Positions 8,273-18,045 of a stretch of 64,000 nt of DNA are shown here, piece after piece. Within the stretch, counting starts at the first letter, position 1. Every line of letters begins with the position of its first letter. Under the pieces are notes generated by a model that was not told the origin of the DNA, ran no database searches, and saw only the letters and a list, made by a program, of their open reading frames with translations. The stretch is from NCBI GenBank assembly GCA_012520655.1, contig JAAYNW010000059.1, positions 1-64,000 of the forward strand, written 5' to 3'. The translations under genes and the position numbers were made by a program. Source of the DNA: Clostridiales bacterium (lineage in GTDB: Bacteria > Bacillota > Clostridia > Lachnospirales > Lachnospiraceae).

Positions 8273-9706
8273 TTATACGTTAATCTCCGCTTTCATACCG
8301 AGCAGTTCCTTATTATCTTCCAAAATAGGCTCGATCACCTTTGCAAGAAATGCTTCCACCTGCTCTTTGGAACGTCCCACATATTTAGACGGATCCATCG
8401 TCTTCTGTAAATCCTCTAAAGTCATGTTAAACGCCGGATCGGCAGCAATCAACTCTAACAGGTTATTGTCCTTACCTTCTTCTTTCACGTTTTTTCCCGC
8501 CTCCATGGACAGCGTACGGATTCTTTCGTGCAACTCCTGCCTGTCTCCGCCCGCTTTCACGGCATCCATCATAATATTTTCCGTTGCCATAAAGGGAAGC
8601 TCACTCATCAGTCTTTTTTCAATTACCTTCGGATATACTACCATCCCGTCCACTACATTCAGACACAAATCCAGAATTCCGTCAACCGCAAGAAAACCCT
8701 CCGGAATGGAAAGGCGCTTGTTGGCGGAATCATCCAGTGTTCTTTCAAACCACTGTGTAGCGGAAGTAATCGCCGGATTCAACGCATCAATCATCACGTA
8801 TCTGGAAAGAGAAGCTATCCTCTCGCTTCTCATAGGATTTCTCTTGTACGCCATAGCGGAAGAACCGATCTGCCCTTTTTCAAAAGGCTCTTCTATCTCT
8901 TTTAAATGCTGCAGCAAACGAATATCGTTAGACATCTTATGCGCGCTTGCGGCAATGCCCGACAAAACGTTTGCCACTCTTGTATCCACTTTTCTTGAAT
9001 ACGTCTGCCCTGACACCGGGTAACAATCTCTAAATCCCATTTTTTCCGCAATCATCGGGTCAATTCTATCTATTTTATCTTGATCCCCGTCAAAAAGCTC
9101 GAGAAAAGAAGCCTGTGTTCCGGTAGTTCCTTTGGAACCTAAAAGCTTCATATGCGAAAGCACATGGTCTAAATCTTCCAAATCCAGACAAAACTCTTGC
9201 AGCCAAAGGGTGGCTCTTTTTCCTACTGTAGTAGGCTGCGCCGGTTGAAAATGAGTAAACGCAAGCGTAGGCAGCGCTTTGTACTTAGCCGCAAAATCGG
9301 CCAGCTCTTTCATCACATTGACCAGCTTCTTTTTTACCAGCTTAAGCGCTTCCGTCATAACGATGATATCCGTATTATCTCCTACATAACAAGAAGTAGC
9401 GCCGAGATGAATGATTCCCTTCGCCTTCGGGCACTGCACTCCATACGCATAAACATGGCTCATAACGTCATGGCGCACTTCCTTCTCCCTCGCCTTCGCC
9501 ACATCGTAATTTATCTCTTCCGCATGGGCTTTAAGCTCATCGATCTGCTCCTGTGAGATATTAAGTCCCAGTTCCTTCTCGGTCTCCGCAAGTGCAATCC
9601 ATAGCTTTCTCCATGTTCTGAATTTCATATCGGGAGAGAAGATATACTGCATTTCCTTACTCGCATACCGTTCGGAAAGCGGGCTTTGATATCTGTCTGT
9701 ACTCAT
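8273..9706 (-). CDS. purB: adenylosuccinate lyase
   Basis: PurB removes fumarate twice in purine synthesis, from SAICAR and from adenylosuccinate. The 477-residue protein carries the fumarase/aspartase signature GSSAMAYKRNPMRSE near residue 292. It also has HLGATSCYVGDNTD with its conserved histidine near 101 and THFQPAQPTT near 156. Length is at the long end of the family, as in the Clostridia form. An AAGGAG site precedes the ATG. It starts 26 bases after purF and is followed by a strong terminator, so it closes a purC-purF-purB operon. Confidence 0.95.
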   Translation of the reverse strand: MSTDRYQSPLSERYASKEMQYIFSPDMKFRTWRKLWIALAETEKELGLNISQEQIDELKAHAEEINYDVAKAREKEVRHDVMSHVYAYGVQCPKAKGIIHLGATSCYVGDNTDIIVMTEALKLVKKKLVNVMKELADFAAKYKALPTLAFTHFQPAQPTTVGKRATLWLQEFCLDLEDLDHVLSHMKLLGSKGTTGTQASFLELFDGDQDKIDRIDPMIAEKMGFRDCYPVSGQTYSRKVDTRVANVLSGIAASAHKMSNDIRLLQHLKEIEEPFEKGQIGSSAMAYKRNPMRSERIASLSRYVMIDALNPAITSATQWFERTLDDSANKRLSIPEGFLAVDGILDLCLNVVDGMVVYPKVIEKRLMSELPFMATENIMMDAVKAGGDRQELHERIRTLSMEAGKNVKEEGKDNNLLELIAADPAFNMTLEDLQKTMDPSKYVGRSKEQVEAFLAKVIEPILEDNKELLGMKAEINV

Positions 9707-9732
9707 ATTGTTTCTCCTTTTCTCTAACCTTC

Positions 9733-11214
9733 CTACTGCTCATATTCCCCTCGTATATCCTCATTAGGCGGAACGAGCGGATATTCTCCGGTGAAACAAC
9801 CTTTACAAATGCCAAGTCCATTCACCATTTCTTCCAATCTCTCTACTTTCAGATATGCCAGCGAATCGGCACCAATTACCTTACAGATTTCTTCTACGGA
9901 ACGGTTAAAAGCAATCAACTGCTCCCTTGCAGGTACATCCGTTCCGAAATAGCAGGGCCACAGAAACGGCGGCGAACTGACGCGCATATGCACTTCCTTA
10001 GCTCCTGCCTCCCGCAGCATGCGTACAATACGGTCAGAAGTCGTTCCCCGGACGATGGAATCGTCAATCATAACTATACGCTTTCCGGAAACAGCCTCTC
10101 TTAAAGCGTTTAGTTTTACCTGCACGCTGCTTTCTCTGTTCTTCTGCTTCGGTTTAATAAAAGTACGCCCCACGTACGAATTCTTAACAAATGCTTGTCC
10201 ATACGGTATTGCCGACTGAAGGGAGTAGCCCAGAGCCGCACAGTTACCGGACTCCGGTACACCTACCACAAGGTCCGCTTCCACCGGCGAATCCATAGCA
10301 AGGAACTTACCGGCTGACATTCTGGCATTATATACACTGACTCCGTCAATATAGCTGTCCGGTCTTGCAAAATAAATATATTCAAACACACATCTTGCAT
10401 GCTCTCGCTGCGCGATGCACATACTCGTATCGGACTCGATTCCTTTATCCGGAGAAATCGTAACAATCTCTCCCGGAAGTACATCGCGGATATATTCCGC
10501 TCCTATCGTATCAAGTGCACATGTTTCGGATGCGAGTATGTAAGCATTATCTCTTTTTCCGATGCAAAGCGGGCGGAAGCCGAAGGGGTCTCTGGCTCCG
10601 ATCAGCTTTCTCGGGGACATGATTACCAAGGAATAAGCACCCTTTATTTTCTGCATGGCACGTCCTACGGCCGCTTCGACCGTAGCAGTGTTCAGACGTT
10701 CTCTGGCGATATGATATGCGATTACTTCCGAATCGATTGTAGTCTGGAAAATAGCTCCCGTGTATTCAAGTTCGTGGCGAAGCTCAGGCGCATTGATGAG
10801 ATTCCCGTTATGGGCAAGTCCCAGGGTTCCCTTCACATAATTCAATACCAACGGCTGCGCATTTTCTCTCGTGCTGCTTCCGGCCGTGGAATAACGCACA
10901 TGACCGACACCTATATTGCCTTTTAATTTTTCTAACATTTCAGGAGTAAAGGTCTCGTTCAGAAGCCCCATTTCCTTTGCACTGATTACTTTTCCTTTGG
11001 GGCCTTGCGTATCGCTTACCGCAATACCGCAGCTCTCCTGCCCTCTGTGCTGGAGAGCCAGAAGCCCGTAATAGATCGTAGATGCTACATCTCCTCTGCC
11101 GAAATCATACATGCCGAATACTCCGCATTCTTCTTTCAGCTTGTCCGGTTCCTCCATGATGAAAAGGTTATCCATATCGGTTGCTGTCTTCATAACGCTG
11201 CTTAGCTCCTGCAT
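9733..11214 (-). CDS. purF: amidophosphoribosyltransferase (true PurF)
   Basis: PurF starts de novo purine synthesis. Residues 1-29 form a propeptide ending KLKEE, after which CGVFGMYDFG exposes the catalytic N-terminal cysteine. HRGQESCG, VRYSTAG and AHNGNL show an intact glutaminase. IMIDDSIVRGT-type PRPP loop sequence, the EHARCVFEYIYFARPDS stretch and the GICKGC pair show the phosphoribosyl half with Fe-S ligands. It begins 4 bases after purC and runs into purB with a 26-base gap. The exact start is uncertain because several in-frame ATGs precede the cysteine and none has a strong site. Confidence 0.95.
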   Translation of the reverse strand: MQELSSVMKTATDMDNLFIMEEPDKLKEECGVFGMYDFGRGDVASTIYYGLLALQHRGQESCGIAVSDTQGPKGKVISAKEMGLLNETFTPEMLEKLKGNIGVGHVRYSTAGSSTRENAQPLVLNYVKGTLGLAHNGNLINAPELRHELEYTGAIFQTTIDSEVIAYHIARERLNTATVEAAVGRAMQKIKGAYSLVIMSPRKLIGARDPFGFRPLCIGKRDNAYILASETCALDTIGAEYIRDVLPGEIVTISPDKGIESDTSMCIAQREHARCVFEYIYFARPDSYIDGVSVYNARMSAGKFLAMDSPVEADLVVGVPESGNCAALGYSLQSAIPYGQAFVKNSYVGRTFIKPKQKNRESSVQVKLNALREAVSGKRIVMIDDSIVRGTTSDRIVRMLREAGAKEVHMRVSSPPFLWPCYFGTDVPAREQLIAFNRSVEEICKVIGADSLAYLKVERLEEMVNGLGICKGCFTGEYPLVPPNEDIRGEYEQ

Positions 11215-11218
11215 CTTC

Positions 11219-11923
11219 TTATAACCCCAAACGCTTGAATACTTCGTTATATGCTTCTTCTACATTTCCCATATCTCTGCGGAAACGGTCTTTATCCAAT
11301 TTTTCATTCGTATGAACGTCCCAAAGCCTGCATGTGTCCGGTGATGTTTCATCTGCAAGAATAATTTCTCCGTGGTAACGGCCGAATTCAATCTTAAAAT
11401 CAATTAATTTAATATCTGCCTGTAAAAAGTATGCCTTCAAGACTTCATTTACCTTGAACGCATATTTCTCGATAGTCTCTATTTCTTCCCATGTAGCCAG
11501 TTCAAGAGCAACCGCAAAATGGCTGTTGATCAGCGGATCGCCGAGGTCATCGTTTTTATAACTGAATTCAATGGTAGGCTCTTTGAACGGAGTGCCTTCC
11601 GGAACACCCAGCCTCTTGGAAAAGCTTCCTGCTGCCACATTGCGGATAATAACTTCCAAAGGAACTATTTCTACTTTCTTTACCGCGGTCTCCCTGTCAC
11701 TCAGCTCTTCTACAAAGTGAGTAGGTACGCCTTCTTTTTCCAGAAGCTTGAAAACATGATTGGTCATTTTGTTATTGATAACACCTTTTCCAACAATCGT
11801 TCCCTTTTTCTCGCCGTTAAAAGCCGTGGCATCATCCTTGTAATCCACAATTACGATATCGGGATCGTCTGTTGCAAACACCTTTTTTGCTTTTCCTTCA
11901 TAAAGCTGTTCCAGTTTCTTCAT
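11219..11923 (-). CDS. purC: SAICAR synthetase
   Basis: PurC condenses CAIR with aspartate using ATP to give SAICAR, the substrate of PurB two genes downstream. The 234-residue protein starts [15 protein letters not shown], the standard nucleotide-binding entry. It carries [13 protein letters not shown] (about 86-98) and [14 protein letters not shown] (about 190-203), the family signatures. The ATG follows GGAGGAAGAA. It is the first gene of a purC-purF-purB transcript; the 157 bases upstream contain TATACAAT-like -10 sequence but no purine riboswitch that I can see. Confidence 0.95.
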   Translation of the reverse strand: MKKLEQLYEGKAKKVFATDDPDIVIVDYKDDATAFNGEKKGTIVGKGVINNKMTNHVFKLLEKEGVPTHFVEELSDRETAVKKVEIVPLEVIIRNVAAGSFSKRLGVPEGTPFKEPTIEFSYKNDDLGDPLINSHFAVALELATWEEIETIEKYAFKVNEVLKAYFLQADIKLIDFKIEFGRYHGEIILADETSPDTCRLWDVHTNEKLDKDRFRRDMGNVEEAYNEVFKRLGL

Positions 11924-12080
11924 TTCTTCCTCCGTTCTGCCGCATCAGGCACAAAAGCACAATATTATTGTATACCAAAATACAAAGCAATCACTATGAA
12001 GTATATACCAGTTAATTTTATAAATCAATACTGCCGTTCATTCACACTCAAATTTTTCCATTGTGCCGAAAAAAACGGAA

Positions 12081-12836
12081 TTATGCAGTAAATTTTCCAA
12101 TAAATTCCCTAACGCGCTCATTAGGTGTCGTAAAGATTTCTTCCGGTGTCCCCTCCTGTTGTATCAGTCCCTGCTCCATGAAAACAATGCGATCCGACAA
12201 TTCTTTTGCGAACTGCATCTCATGAGTCACGATTATCATTGTCATATGTTCCTTCGCCAGTTCCTTTATAACCTTCAATACCTCTCCCGTCAGCTCCGGA
12301 TCCAGAGCCGAAGTAGGTTCATCAAAAAAAAGTATCTTAGGTTGCAGCGCCAATGCCCGTGCTATAGACACACGTTGCTGCTGGCCTCCGGACAGCTGAT
12401 ACGGATACGCTTCCTTCTTGTCCTCCAATCCCAGCTGTTTTAACAGCCTTTCCGCGCGCTCCTCCGCTTCCTTCTTCGATACATTATCTACACTGATAGG
12501 AGCATCCGTAATGTTTTTCATAACGTTATAGTGAGGAAAGAGATTGAAGTTCTGGAATACCAAGCCAAAATGCTTATGTATCTCCCTCAGCTTCTGTTTG
12601 CCCGCATACACGCACTTACCGTTTTCCTCCCAGGCGGCGGCTTCTCCCAAATATTTCAATTCTCCGCCGTCCATTTTCTCCAGCATAGTCGCGCAACGAA
12701 GCAAAGTGGATTTCCCGGATCCGGAAGGTCCGATAATCGACACCACTTCGCCCTCCTTTACCGACAAGGAAATATCCTGAAGCACCTCTGTACCGTCAAA
12801 CCCCTTCTTCATATGATTTATTTCCAGCAGATTCAT
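12081..12836 (-). CDS. amino-acid ABC transporter ATP-binding protein
   Basis: The 251-residue ATPase has Walker [10 protein letters not shown] (about 37-45), signature LSGGQQQR, and Walker [13 protein letters not shown]. It resembles the polar amino-acid importer ATPases (GlnQ/HisP family), with an unusual short insert around residues 75-85 ([11 protein letters not shown]) between Walker A and the Q-loop. It lies 36 bases after the permease gene and energises uptake with it. An AAGGAG site precedes the start. The transported amino acid cannot be read from the sequence. Confidence 0.92.
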   Translation of the reverse strand: MNLLEINHMKKGFDGTEVLQDISLSVKEGEVVSIIGPSGSGKSTLLRCATMLEKMDGGELKYLGEAAAWEENGKCVYAGKQKLREIHKHFGLVFQNFNLFPHYNVMKNITDAPISVDNVSKKEAEERAERLLKQLGLEDKKEAYPYQLSGGQQQRVSIARALALQPKILFFDEPTSALDPELTGEVLKVIKELAKEHMTMIIVTHEMQFAKELSDRIVFMEQGLIQQEGTPEEIFTTPNERVREFIGKFTA

Positions 12837-12872
12837 TTTTCATACTCCTTTCACCGTTCAATTTGCCCGTCC

Positions 12873-13523
12873 CTATCTGTAATAATTCAGCTTCTTCTCC
12901 AAATATTCCATAAAGCTTGCCACAATCAGGTTAAATATGTAATAAAAAATTCCTGCTGCCATCAAAGGCATAATGCTCGTCTCCTTGGCCGCAATCTGCT
13001 TTGCGATGGTAAACATCTCCGTTTCCGCAAGAACAAAGGCAAGAGAAGTATCCTTTACAAGAGTAATCGTTTCATTGGTAACCGGCGGCAGTATCCTTTT
13101 TATTACCTGAGGCAATATAATCTTTAAAAACGTCTGGGCTTTCGTATATCCGAGCACCTTGGCGGCTTCGTATTGCCCTACCGGCATGGATTCGATACCG
13201 GAGCGGTAAATTTCCGCGAAATAAGCTGCATAATTCAATACAAATGCAAGGATTACCGCAGCAAAACGGTAACCTGAGGATATCTGTATCCCAAATACAT
13301 AAAAGGGCGCAAAGTATACAACAATCAGCTGCAGCATCAGAGGCGTTCCGCGCATAACCGATATGTAGAATTTACTGACGCTCCGCAGTATTCCGTTTTT
13401 GGACATCCTTCCAAAAGAAAGAATCAGTCCCAAAGGCAATGAAAATAATAACGTCAGGAAAAAAATTTCTACCGTCATCCCCATTCCTTTAAAAAGTTGT
13501 GATACTATTGTTGCTAAATTCAT
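12873..13523 (-). CDS. amino-acid ABC transporter permease
   Basis: The 216-residue protein is a His/Glu/Gln/Arg-type permease with about five membrane helices. The cytoplasmic coupling loop EAAKVLG is at 119-125, followed by the usual hydrophobic IILPQ. The ISVMRGTPLMLQL stretch near 54-66 is characteristic of this family. A GGGAGG site precedes the ATG. It lies between the binding-protein gene upstream, from which it is separated by a terminator-like hairpin, and the ATPase downstream. It forms the membrane channel of the importer. Confidence 0.92.
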   Translation of the reverse strand: MNLATIVSQLFKGMGMTVEIFFLTLLFSLPLGLILSFGRMSKNGILRSVSKFYISVMRGTPLMLQLIVVYFAPFYVFGIQISSGYRFAAVILAFVLNYAAYFAEIYRSGIESMPVGQYEAAKVLGYTKAQTFLKIILPQVIKRILPPVTNETITLVKDTSLAFVLAETEMFTIAKQIAAKETSIMPLMAAGIFYYIFNLIVASFMEYLEKKLNYYR

Positions 13524-13559
13524 ACAATGCCTCCCGTTCTTGCCTGGTATTACATAAAA

Positions 13560-13597
13560 ACCAAAAACCGCTGCCGGATATATTTTTTTGCAGCGGT
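13560..13597 (-). terminator. partial terminator between binding protein and permease genes
   Basis: On the minus strand ACCGCTGC pairs with GCAGCGGT over a 15-base loop, followed by TTTTGGTTTTT. Read-through would leave the binding protein more abundant than the membrane subunits, as is usual for such importers. Confidence 0.75.
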
Positions 13598-13675
13598 ATT
13601 TTAGTCTTCTTTATAATTTATTATACTGATATTATTAACGCTATTTATTTCAATTCAAAATATTGTCGCAATTGC

Positions 13676-14458
13676 TTACTTTCCGAGACAAACGCTTTCG
13701 GTCAAACCGAAGTCCGAATATTTCTCCGCGATTTGCATAAATGTTCCGTCGTCTACCATTTCCAGCAAAGTTTTCTCCACCTGATCCTTGAGTTCTTCAT
13801 TTCCTAATTTAAACCCTATTCCGTACTGCTCGGAAGCAAGCTGCTCATCGAGAATCACAAAGCTGTCACCGCGGGATTTTATCTGGTAATTCGCTACACC
13901 TATATCGATGGCAAGCGCATCGATTGCATTCTGCTCCAAATCCATGAAAGCTACGTTGTAATCGCCATACTGCTGAAGTTCGCCGAAAGTAGCCGCCAAA
14001 TCAGCCGCATCCCCTGTCAGCGCAGCGAGCGCCGATGAGTCCTTCTGCACACCCACTATCTTTCCTGCAAGGTCCGCCTGAGAAGTAATTCCCGAGTCTG
14101 CCGCTACAACAAATACCTGACTGTTGTCTACATAAGGTACCGACCATGTATACGCATCTTCACGTCCTTGAATCGTAAAACCATTCCAAATACAATCGAT
14201 AGAACCGGAAGATAATTCCATATCCTTAGAATCCCAGTCGATGGGCTGCGCTACGAATGTCCAGCCGTTGCGTTCGCACACTTCTTTTGCGAGATCCAAA
14301 TCAAAGCCTATGTACTCACCATTTTCATCCATGTAACCATAAGGGGGGAATTCCGCATCAAATCCTACGGTAAATGTTTTGTCTGAATCGCTCCCACATG
14401 CCGTAAGCATACCCGTTGCCATAACCGTGGCGCATAATAACGCAATAATCTTCTTCAT
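13676..14458 (-). CDS. amino-acid ABC transporter substrate-binding lipoprotein
   Basis: The start is the ATG at 14458, behind GAGGAGAAATGG; it gives a clean signal peptide MKKIIALLCATVMATGMLTAC with a lipobox cysteine near residue 21. An upstream in-frame start would bury the signal. The mature part is a type-3 binding-protein fold (FTVGFDAEFPPYGYMDENGEY, then GFDLDLAKEVC), as in cystine, glutamine or arginine importers. The 260-residue length is normal. It is the first gene of the importer operon, with a promoter at 14526-14554. Ligand specificity is not clear. Confidence 0.92.
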   Translation of the reverse strand: MKKIIALLCATVMATGMLTACGSDSDKTFTVGFDAEFPPYGYMDENGEYIGFDLDLAKEVCERNGWTFVAQPIDWDSKDMELSSGSIDCIWNGFTIQGREDAYTWSVPYVDNSQVFVVAADSGITSQADLAGKIVGVQKDSSALAALTGDAADLAATFGELQQYGDYNVAFMDLEQNAIDALAIDIGVANYQIKSRGDSFVILDEQLASEQYGIGFKLGNEELKDQVEKTLLEMVDDGTFMQIAEKYSDFGLTESVCLGK

Positions 14459-14525
14459 ACCATTTCTCCTCATTCGCACTGTGCCATAGTCACACTGCAT
14501 CTTGTTAAATTGTCAGCACGCTGTC

Positions 14526-14554
14526 ATAGTATCATGCTAGACTATTGCTGTCAA
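14526..14554 (-). promoter_or_regulatory. promoter of the amino-acid importer operon
   Basis: TTGACA (14554-14549), a 17-base spacer and TACTAT (14531-14526) on the minus strand lie 67 bases upstream of the binding-protein start. Confidence 0.7.
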
Positions 14555-14590
14555 GAACAAAACATTTCCATATTGGTAAATTCTTAAGGC

Positions 14591-15799
14591 TTAAGATTGC
14601 TCCCTCTCGTATTCGCTTACCATATCCATAATTTCTTTTGCATACTCCGGATAGCTGTCTGCCATATCTTTTATCGCATTTTGCGCTCCCGCTATAATAA
14701 TCTCTTTATTATAATCGATGCGCCGTCTCAGCGACTGTCTCCGTATAATCAGATTGTGCCTTATCTCTACCATTTCTTTGCTGTCGAGAAGAGCCGCTGT
14801 CTGATGAAGCCAGATTGCCGGGTCCTTTATCTGGTAACATTTTAATATATTGAGCAAATCTTGCTGACATTCGTCCAATTCCAGTTCCGCCTGCCTGTAT
14901 TTCTTCCGTTCTTCTCTTTCTATCTTATATCTATCCCATAAGGTGCTCATCTCTTTCGCGCTGGATACCTGATATTTCAAATAAAGATAATCCAGAAGGT
15001 TGGTATTGTTGACATATCGGATTTTGACCCTGTTTTGAAGCTGGATGAGCCGGTTTATTCCGGATTCCACCTTCTTAAGTTCCTTAACGGCTTCCGCATG
15101 TCTCATATAAAGCAGCGTTATAATCAATGCCGCAATGCCTGCCGCCAATAAGAATCCAAGCTGCGTATCCATATCCATGCCGTACTGCAGAACGAGAAGC
15201 ACCACAAAGCATATGATAAACGCCACTCCGCAGATTATTGCCATGCCTTTTGAATCCGCAATTATGTTTTTCAATTCGTCTTTTCTATATAAAAAAGCAT
15301 GCTTTTCCCCATCCAGACGAGACATGTCCTGCTTGATTCGATTTTGATCCTCTTCAGCTTCGGCAAGCTTGCGGCAGGCTTCTTCAGCCTCGTCTTCCAT
15401 CCGTTCCATCTGATGGAATTTCTCATCGCTCATGCGGTTTTTCTTCTGGAGGTAAACTCCCCGTTCATTTTCCAGTTTGTCAATTTTCTCAGCACTCGCC
15501 TTAATTTCCTGCATTTCTTCTTCAGGAAGCGCTTCAATCTCCTCCATATCTTTTAAATAGGAGGTAACCGTGCCGTACTCAAAGCTCAGGTTTTCCAGTT
15601 CCATAGTCGCATCGGCTATCTGTTCCAGAAATCCCTTTATATATTCCTGTCTTTGCCTGGTATCATGGACTTGAAGCGACTTTCGGTCGTATTCGATTTC
15701 CATCCAATTCGACTCTTCATACTCCGCCTCTTTGGCAGTTCTTCTTGACTTCCATTCGGCAATCTTCTGCAATACTTTGTTTCCCTTAATCAGTCCCAT
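14591..15799 (-). CDS. coiled-coil protein with two central membrane helices, unknown function
   Basis: The 402-residue protein is highly charged and helical. A long coiled coil fills about residues 40-183. Two adjacent membrane helices follow (about 186-206 and 213-232) with a very short loop, and then a second coiled coil to about 300 and a helical tail. Both long arms should face the same side, probably the cytoplasm. It is the last of four co-oriented genes, 12 bases after the helical-repeat gene, with an AAGGAG site. I do not recognise the family. By layout it could be the membrane anchor or scaffold of a complex made by the operon. Confidence 0.8.
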   Translation of the reverse strand: MGLIKGNKVLQKIAEWKSRRTAKEAEYEESNWMEIEYDRKSLQVHDTRQRQEYIKGFLEQIADATMELENLSFEYGTVTSYLKDMEEIEALPEEEMQEIKASAEKIDKLENERGVYLQKKNRMSDEKFHQMERMEDEAEEACRKLAEAEEDQNRIKQDMSRLDGEKHAFLYRKDELKNIIADSKGMAIICGVAFIICFVVLLVLQYGMDMDTQLGFLLAAGIAALIITLLYMRHAEAVKELKKVESGINRLIQLQNRVKIRYVNNTNLLDYLYLKYQVSSAKEMSTLWDRYKIEREERKKYRQAELELDECQQDLLNILKCYQIKDPAIWLHQTAALLDSKEMVEIRHNLIIRRQSLRRRIDYNKEIIIAGAQNAIKDMADSYPEYAKEIMDMVSEYEREQS

Positions 15800-15811
15800 A
15801 ATTCTCCTTCG

Positions 15812-16645
15812 CTATTCCGAAACGTTTTCTCTGTACTGTTCCTTTAATTCACCGGTAACTCGTTCTATCTCTTCATAATAGGACACAGAATTATTTTCTT
15901 CTTTACATACCTTCAATGTAAAAAGCATTCTGCTTTTTTCCGTAGTTTCGAACTGGCTTTTTGCATCTTCAAATAGTTTTTCCACCTTTAGAGATAATTC
16001 ATAATCCTTTACCTGCTCCGCAATAAAGTTCACATATTCCGTTTCGTTCATCCCCATACGGCTGGCCGCAAGATATGCGATATAAGATTCTTCCGTTCCG
16101 TCGCATTCAAAGGCTTTCATAAAGCTTTCCGCAGCCTGCGCAAACCGGAAGAAAAACGCATAAATCGCTCCCCTGTTATGGTATACCTTCGCCCTTAAAG
16201 CATTCTCCGATTCCGGAAGTTCTTCTAACAGAATATCATAGTTCTTAAGCGCAAGTACATATTTTCCGCTTTCCGCAAAATAATCTGCCCGTACTTTCTT
16301 TTTTTCATACATGCTAAGGCCGCTGCCGTTTTTTAAGTTTTCCTTTATCCTCGCGACCTCGTCCCAATCGCCATATCCTACAAAGTCCAGAATATATCCT
16401 ATAAAATCACCGATTGAGCAGTCCTCATTCAGCAGGGGCATCAGCCCTTCCGCCAACTCCTTAAGCCCACATTCTTCGTCCAGCCAATCGACCAGATTAA
16501 AATCCATAATTTCTCTGTCTATCAGATATATGTTCTGCATAAGGCAATAACACAGCTCTTCTGCGGAGTATACATTAATATATGCTTTTTCCACGAAATA
16601 CGGCATGTCCGCATATTTTCCCACACAAAGCAATACTTTTCCCAA
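15812..16645 (-). CDS. helical-repeat (TPR-like) protein, unknown function
   Basis: The 277-residue acidic protein begins at a TTG, 6 bases after AAGGAGA; no ATG fits. The N-terminal 110 residues (CVGKYADMPYFVEKAYINVY) form an unrecognised helical domain. Residues about 125-215 read like two or three TPR-type repeats (YFAESGKYVLALKNYDILL, then YHNRGAIYAFFFRFAQAAES). It is third in the four-gene operon, 54 bases after the actin-fold gene and 12 before the membrane coiled-coil gene. A protein-protein adaptor role is inferred from the repeats only. Confidence 0.78.
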   Translation of the reverse strand: MGKVLLCVGKYADMPYFVEKAYINVYSAEELCYCLMQNIYLIDREIMDFNLVDWLDEECGLKELAEGLMPLLNEDCSIGDFIGYILDFVGYGDWDEVARIKENLKNGSGLSMYEKKKVRADYFAESGKYVLALKNYDILLEELPESENALRAKVYHNRGAIYAFFFRFAQAAESFMKAFECDGTEESYIAYLAASRMGMNETEYVNFIAEQVKDYELSLKVEKLFEDAKSQFETTEKSRMLFTLKVCKEENNSVSYYEEIERVTGELKEQYRENVSE

Positions 16646-16699
16646 GGTGTCTCTCCTTCCGCTTTTGTATCTATATCATCTTATCTTACAACAGAATAT

Positions 16700-18016
16700 C
16701 TAGGCAATATCAAATATCTTTTTCCATTCTCCCTCCGAAGCGGGAAAAAGTTCTCCGAACCCCATATCCTTTACCTTTATGCTGAGCTGATTCTCCGAAA
16801 CCATTTCGATAGCAATGCGAAGTCTTGTCGTCCTCTTCGGACGTTCGGGAAGCCCTTCAAGCGTCATGTGAATCTCCTTCGCTTCTTTCCCGTTTAGAGG
16901 CGTAAGTATGATGGATATATCGCTACCGTCTTCCAATATTACGTCATATTCCTTTTTGGCTTCAAACCAGTTGACTCCGGCATCCATAACCGCAAAATAA
17001 GAGTCCAACCCTTTGCGCAGCACTTTCATTCCTATATTCGCCTTTAATTTATCCAATCCGAGAAAGGCGTAATTTCTTCCTTCCTCGCTTAATCCGAGCT
17101 TTTCCTTTATTCCATAACAAGCGCCTTTGCTGTACAGATTATTCCCTTTGAACACCCGCCTTCCCATACAGAGATATCTTAACGACTCTACAGCCCAATC
17201 TTCTTTATAGCCATCTCCGATTAGGTATATGCAGGAAATCATCCTTCCCTTACATTTCTCCCGCACTATATCGAGAAACTTCATATCCAGCCGATGCTTC
17301 TCCTCCACGTCCGGTCCATCAGGGAATTCCGGATCCTTTCGTCTCATCTCCTCGTATTCATCGATATCTATGTACATTGCCACCGGAGTAGTCTTTTTAT
17401 TGCTGTTGAGTGCATATACCTTCAACCGATAATTGTCGTAATCGCAAAGCAGCACTTCATAAGTCCACAGCTCCTTGGGCTGATACAGTGTATAATAATA
17501 AAAGCTCTCCATATGGCTTTGAAAAAAAATCTTATCCGTTTTTAGGTGCAGGTTAGCCGCTACATTGGCAAATACCTCTACCATTCGTTTATCCAGATTA
17601 TCTACGGTAAACATGATTCCATCCAAATAATCCAGCGATGCGGTCAACCCTAAAACAGACATGCTCCTTCTTATAAACAAAGTCAGGAGTGCGACCGGGT
17701 CAAATCCATCCCCGTCAATATTTACGAGCTCACCTGTCCTGGCACGGGTAAGAAGATTTTTTACAAGCTCTCCTCCCCCTTCCTCGGCGAACTTAAGCGC
17801 CTCTTTACCGTAGAACCATTGGTTTACCCCATTTCTTTTGCATAAAACCACCGGTATATTATATTGTTCCGTTCCCGTCACCGTCGCAAGAGTCTCCGGT
17901 TCTTCTGCTTCCAGCGAACAATAACTGATCTGCGCATATGAATCGCTCAGATCATAACCGATTACAAATCTTCTGCTGTTCTTTTTAAGATTTCCTTCCG
18001 TTTTTTCCAAAAGCAT
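16700..18016 (-). CDS. actin/Hsp70-fold (ASKHA) protein, DUF5716-like
   Basis: The 438-residue protein opens with RRFVIGYDLSDSYAQISYC (16-34), an altered form of the DLGTT phosphate-1 loop of Hsp70 and actin-like ATPases. A second strand-turn, LLCDYDNYRLKVY (189-201), lies where phosphate-2 is expected, and IYLIGDGYKEDW (263-274) resembles the adenosine motif. The C-terminal 110 residues look like a beta-sandwich. I recall this family as DUF5716, unchecked. The altered loops leave open whether ATP is bound. It follows the 1193-residue gene by 29 bases in the operon. Confidence 0.75.
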   Translation of the reverse strand: MLLEKTEGNLKKNSRRFVIGYDLSDSYAQISYCSLEAEEPETLATVTGTEQYNIPVVLCKRNGVNQWFYGKEALKFAEEGGGELVKNLLTRARTGELVNIDGDGFDPVALLTLFIRRSMSVLGLTASLDYLDGIMFTVDNLDKRMVEVFANVAANLHLKTDKIFFQSHMESFYYYTLYQPKELWTYEVLLCDYDNYRLKVYALNSNKKTTPVAMYIDIDEYEEMRRKDPEFPDGPDVEEKHRLDMKFLDIVREKCKGRMISCIYLIGDGYKEDWAVESLRYLCMGRRVFKGNNLYSKGACYGIKEKLGLSEEGRNYAFLGLDKLKANIGMKVLRKGLDSYFAVMDAGVNWFEAKKEYDVILEDGSDISIILTPLNGKEAKEIHMTLEGLPERPKRTTRLRIAIEMVSENQLSIKVKDMGFGELFPASEGEWKKIFDIA

Positions 18017-18045
18017 AGCTTATTCAACCCGTATAATCCCCTACA

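Noticed and set aside
11924-12080. Purine riboswitch or PurR-type box upstream of purC
   Set aside because: I looked for the conserved purine aptamer core and did not find it; only -10-like sequence is visible.
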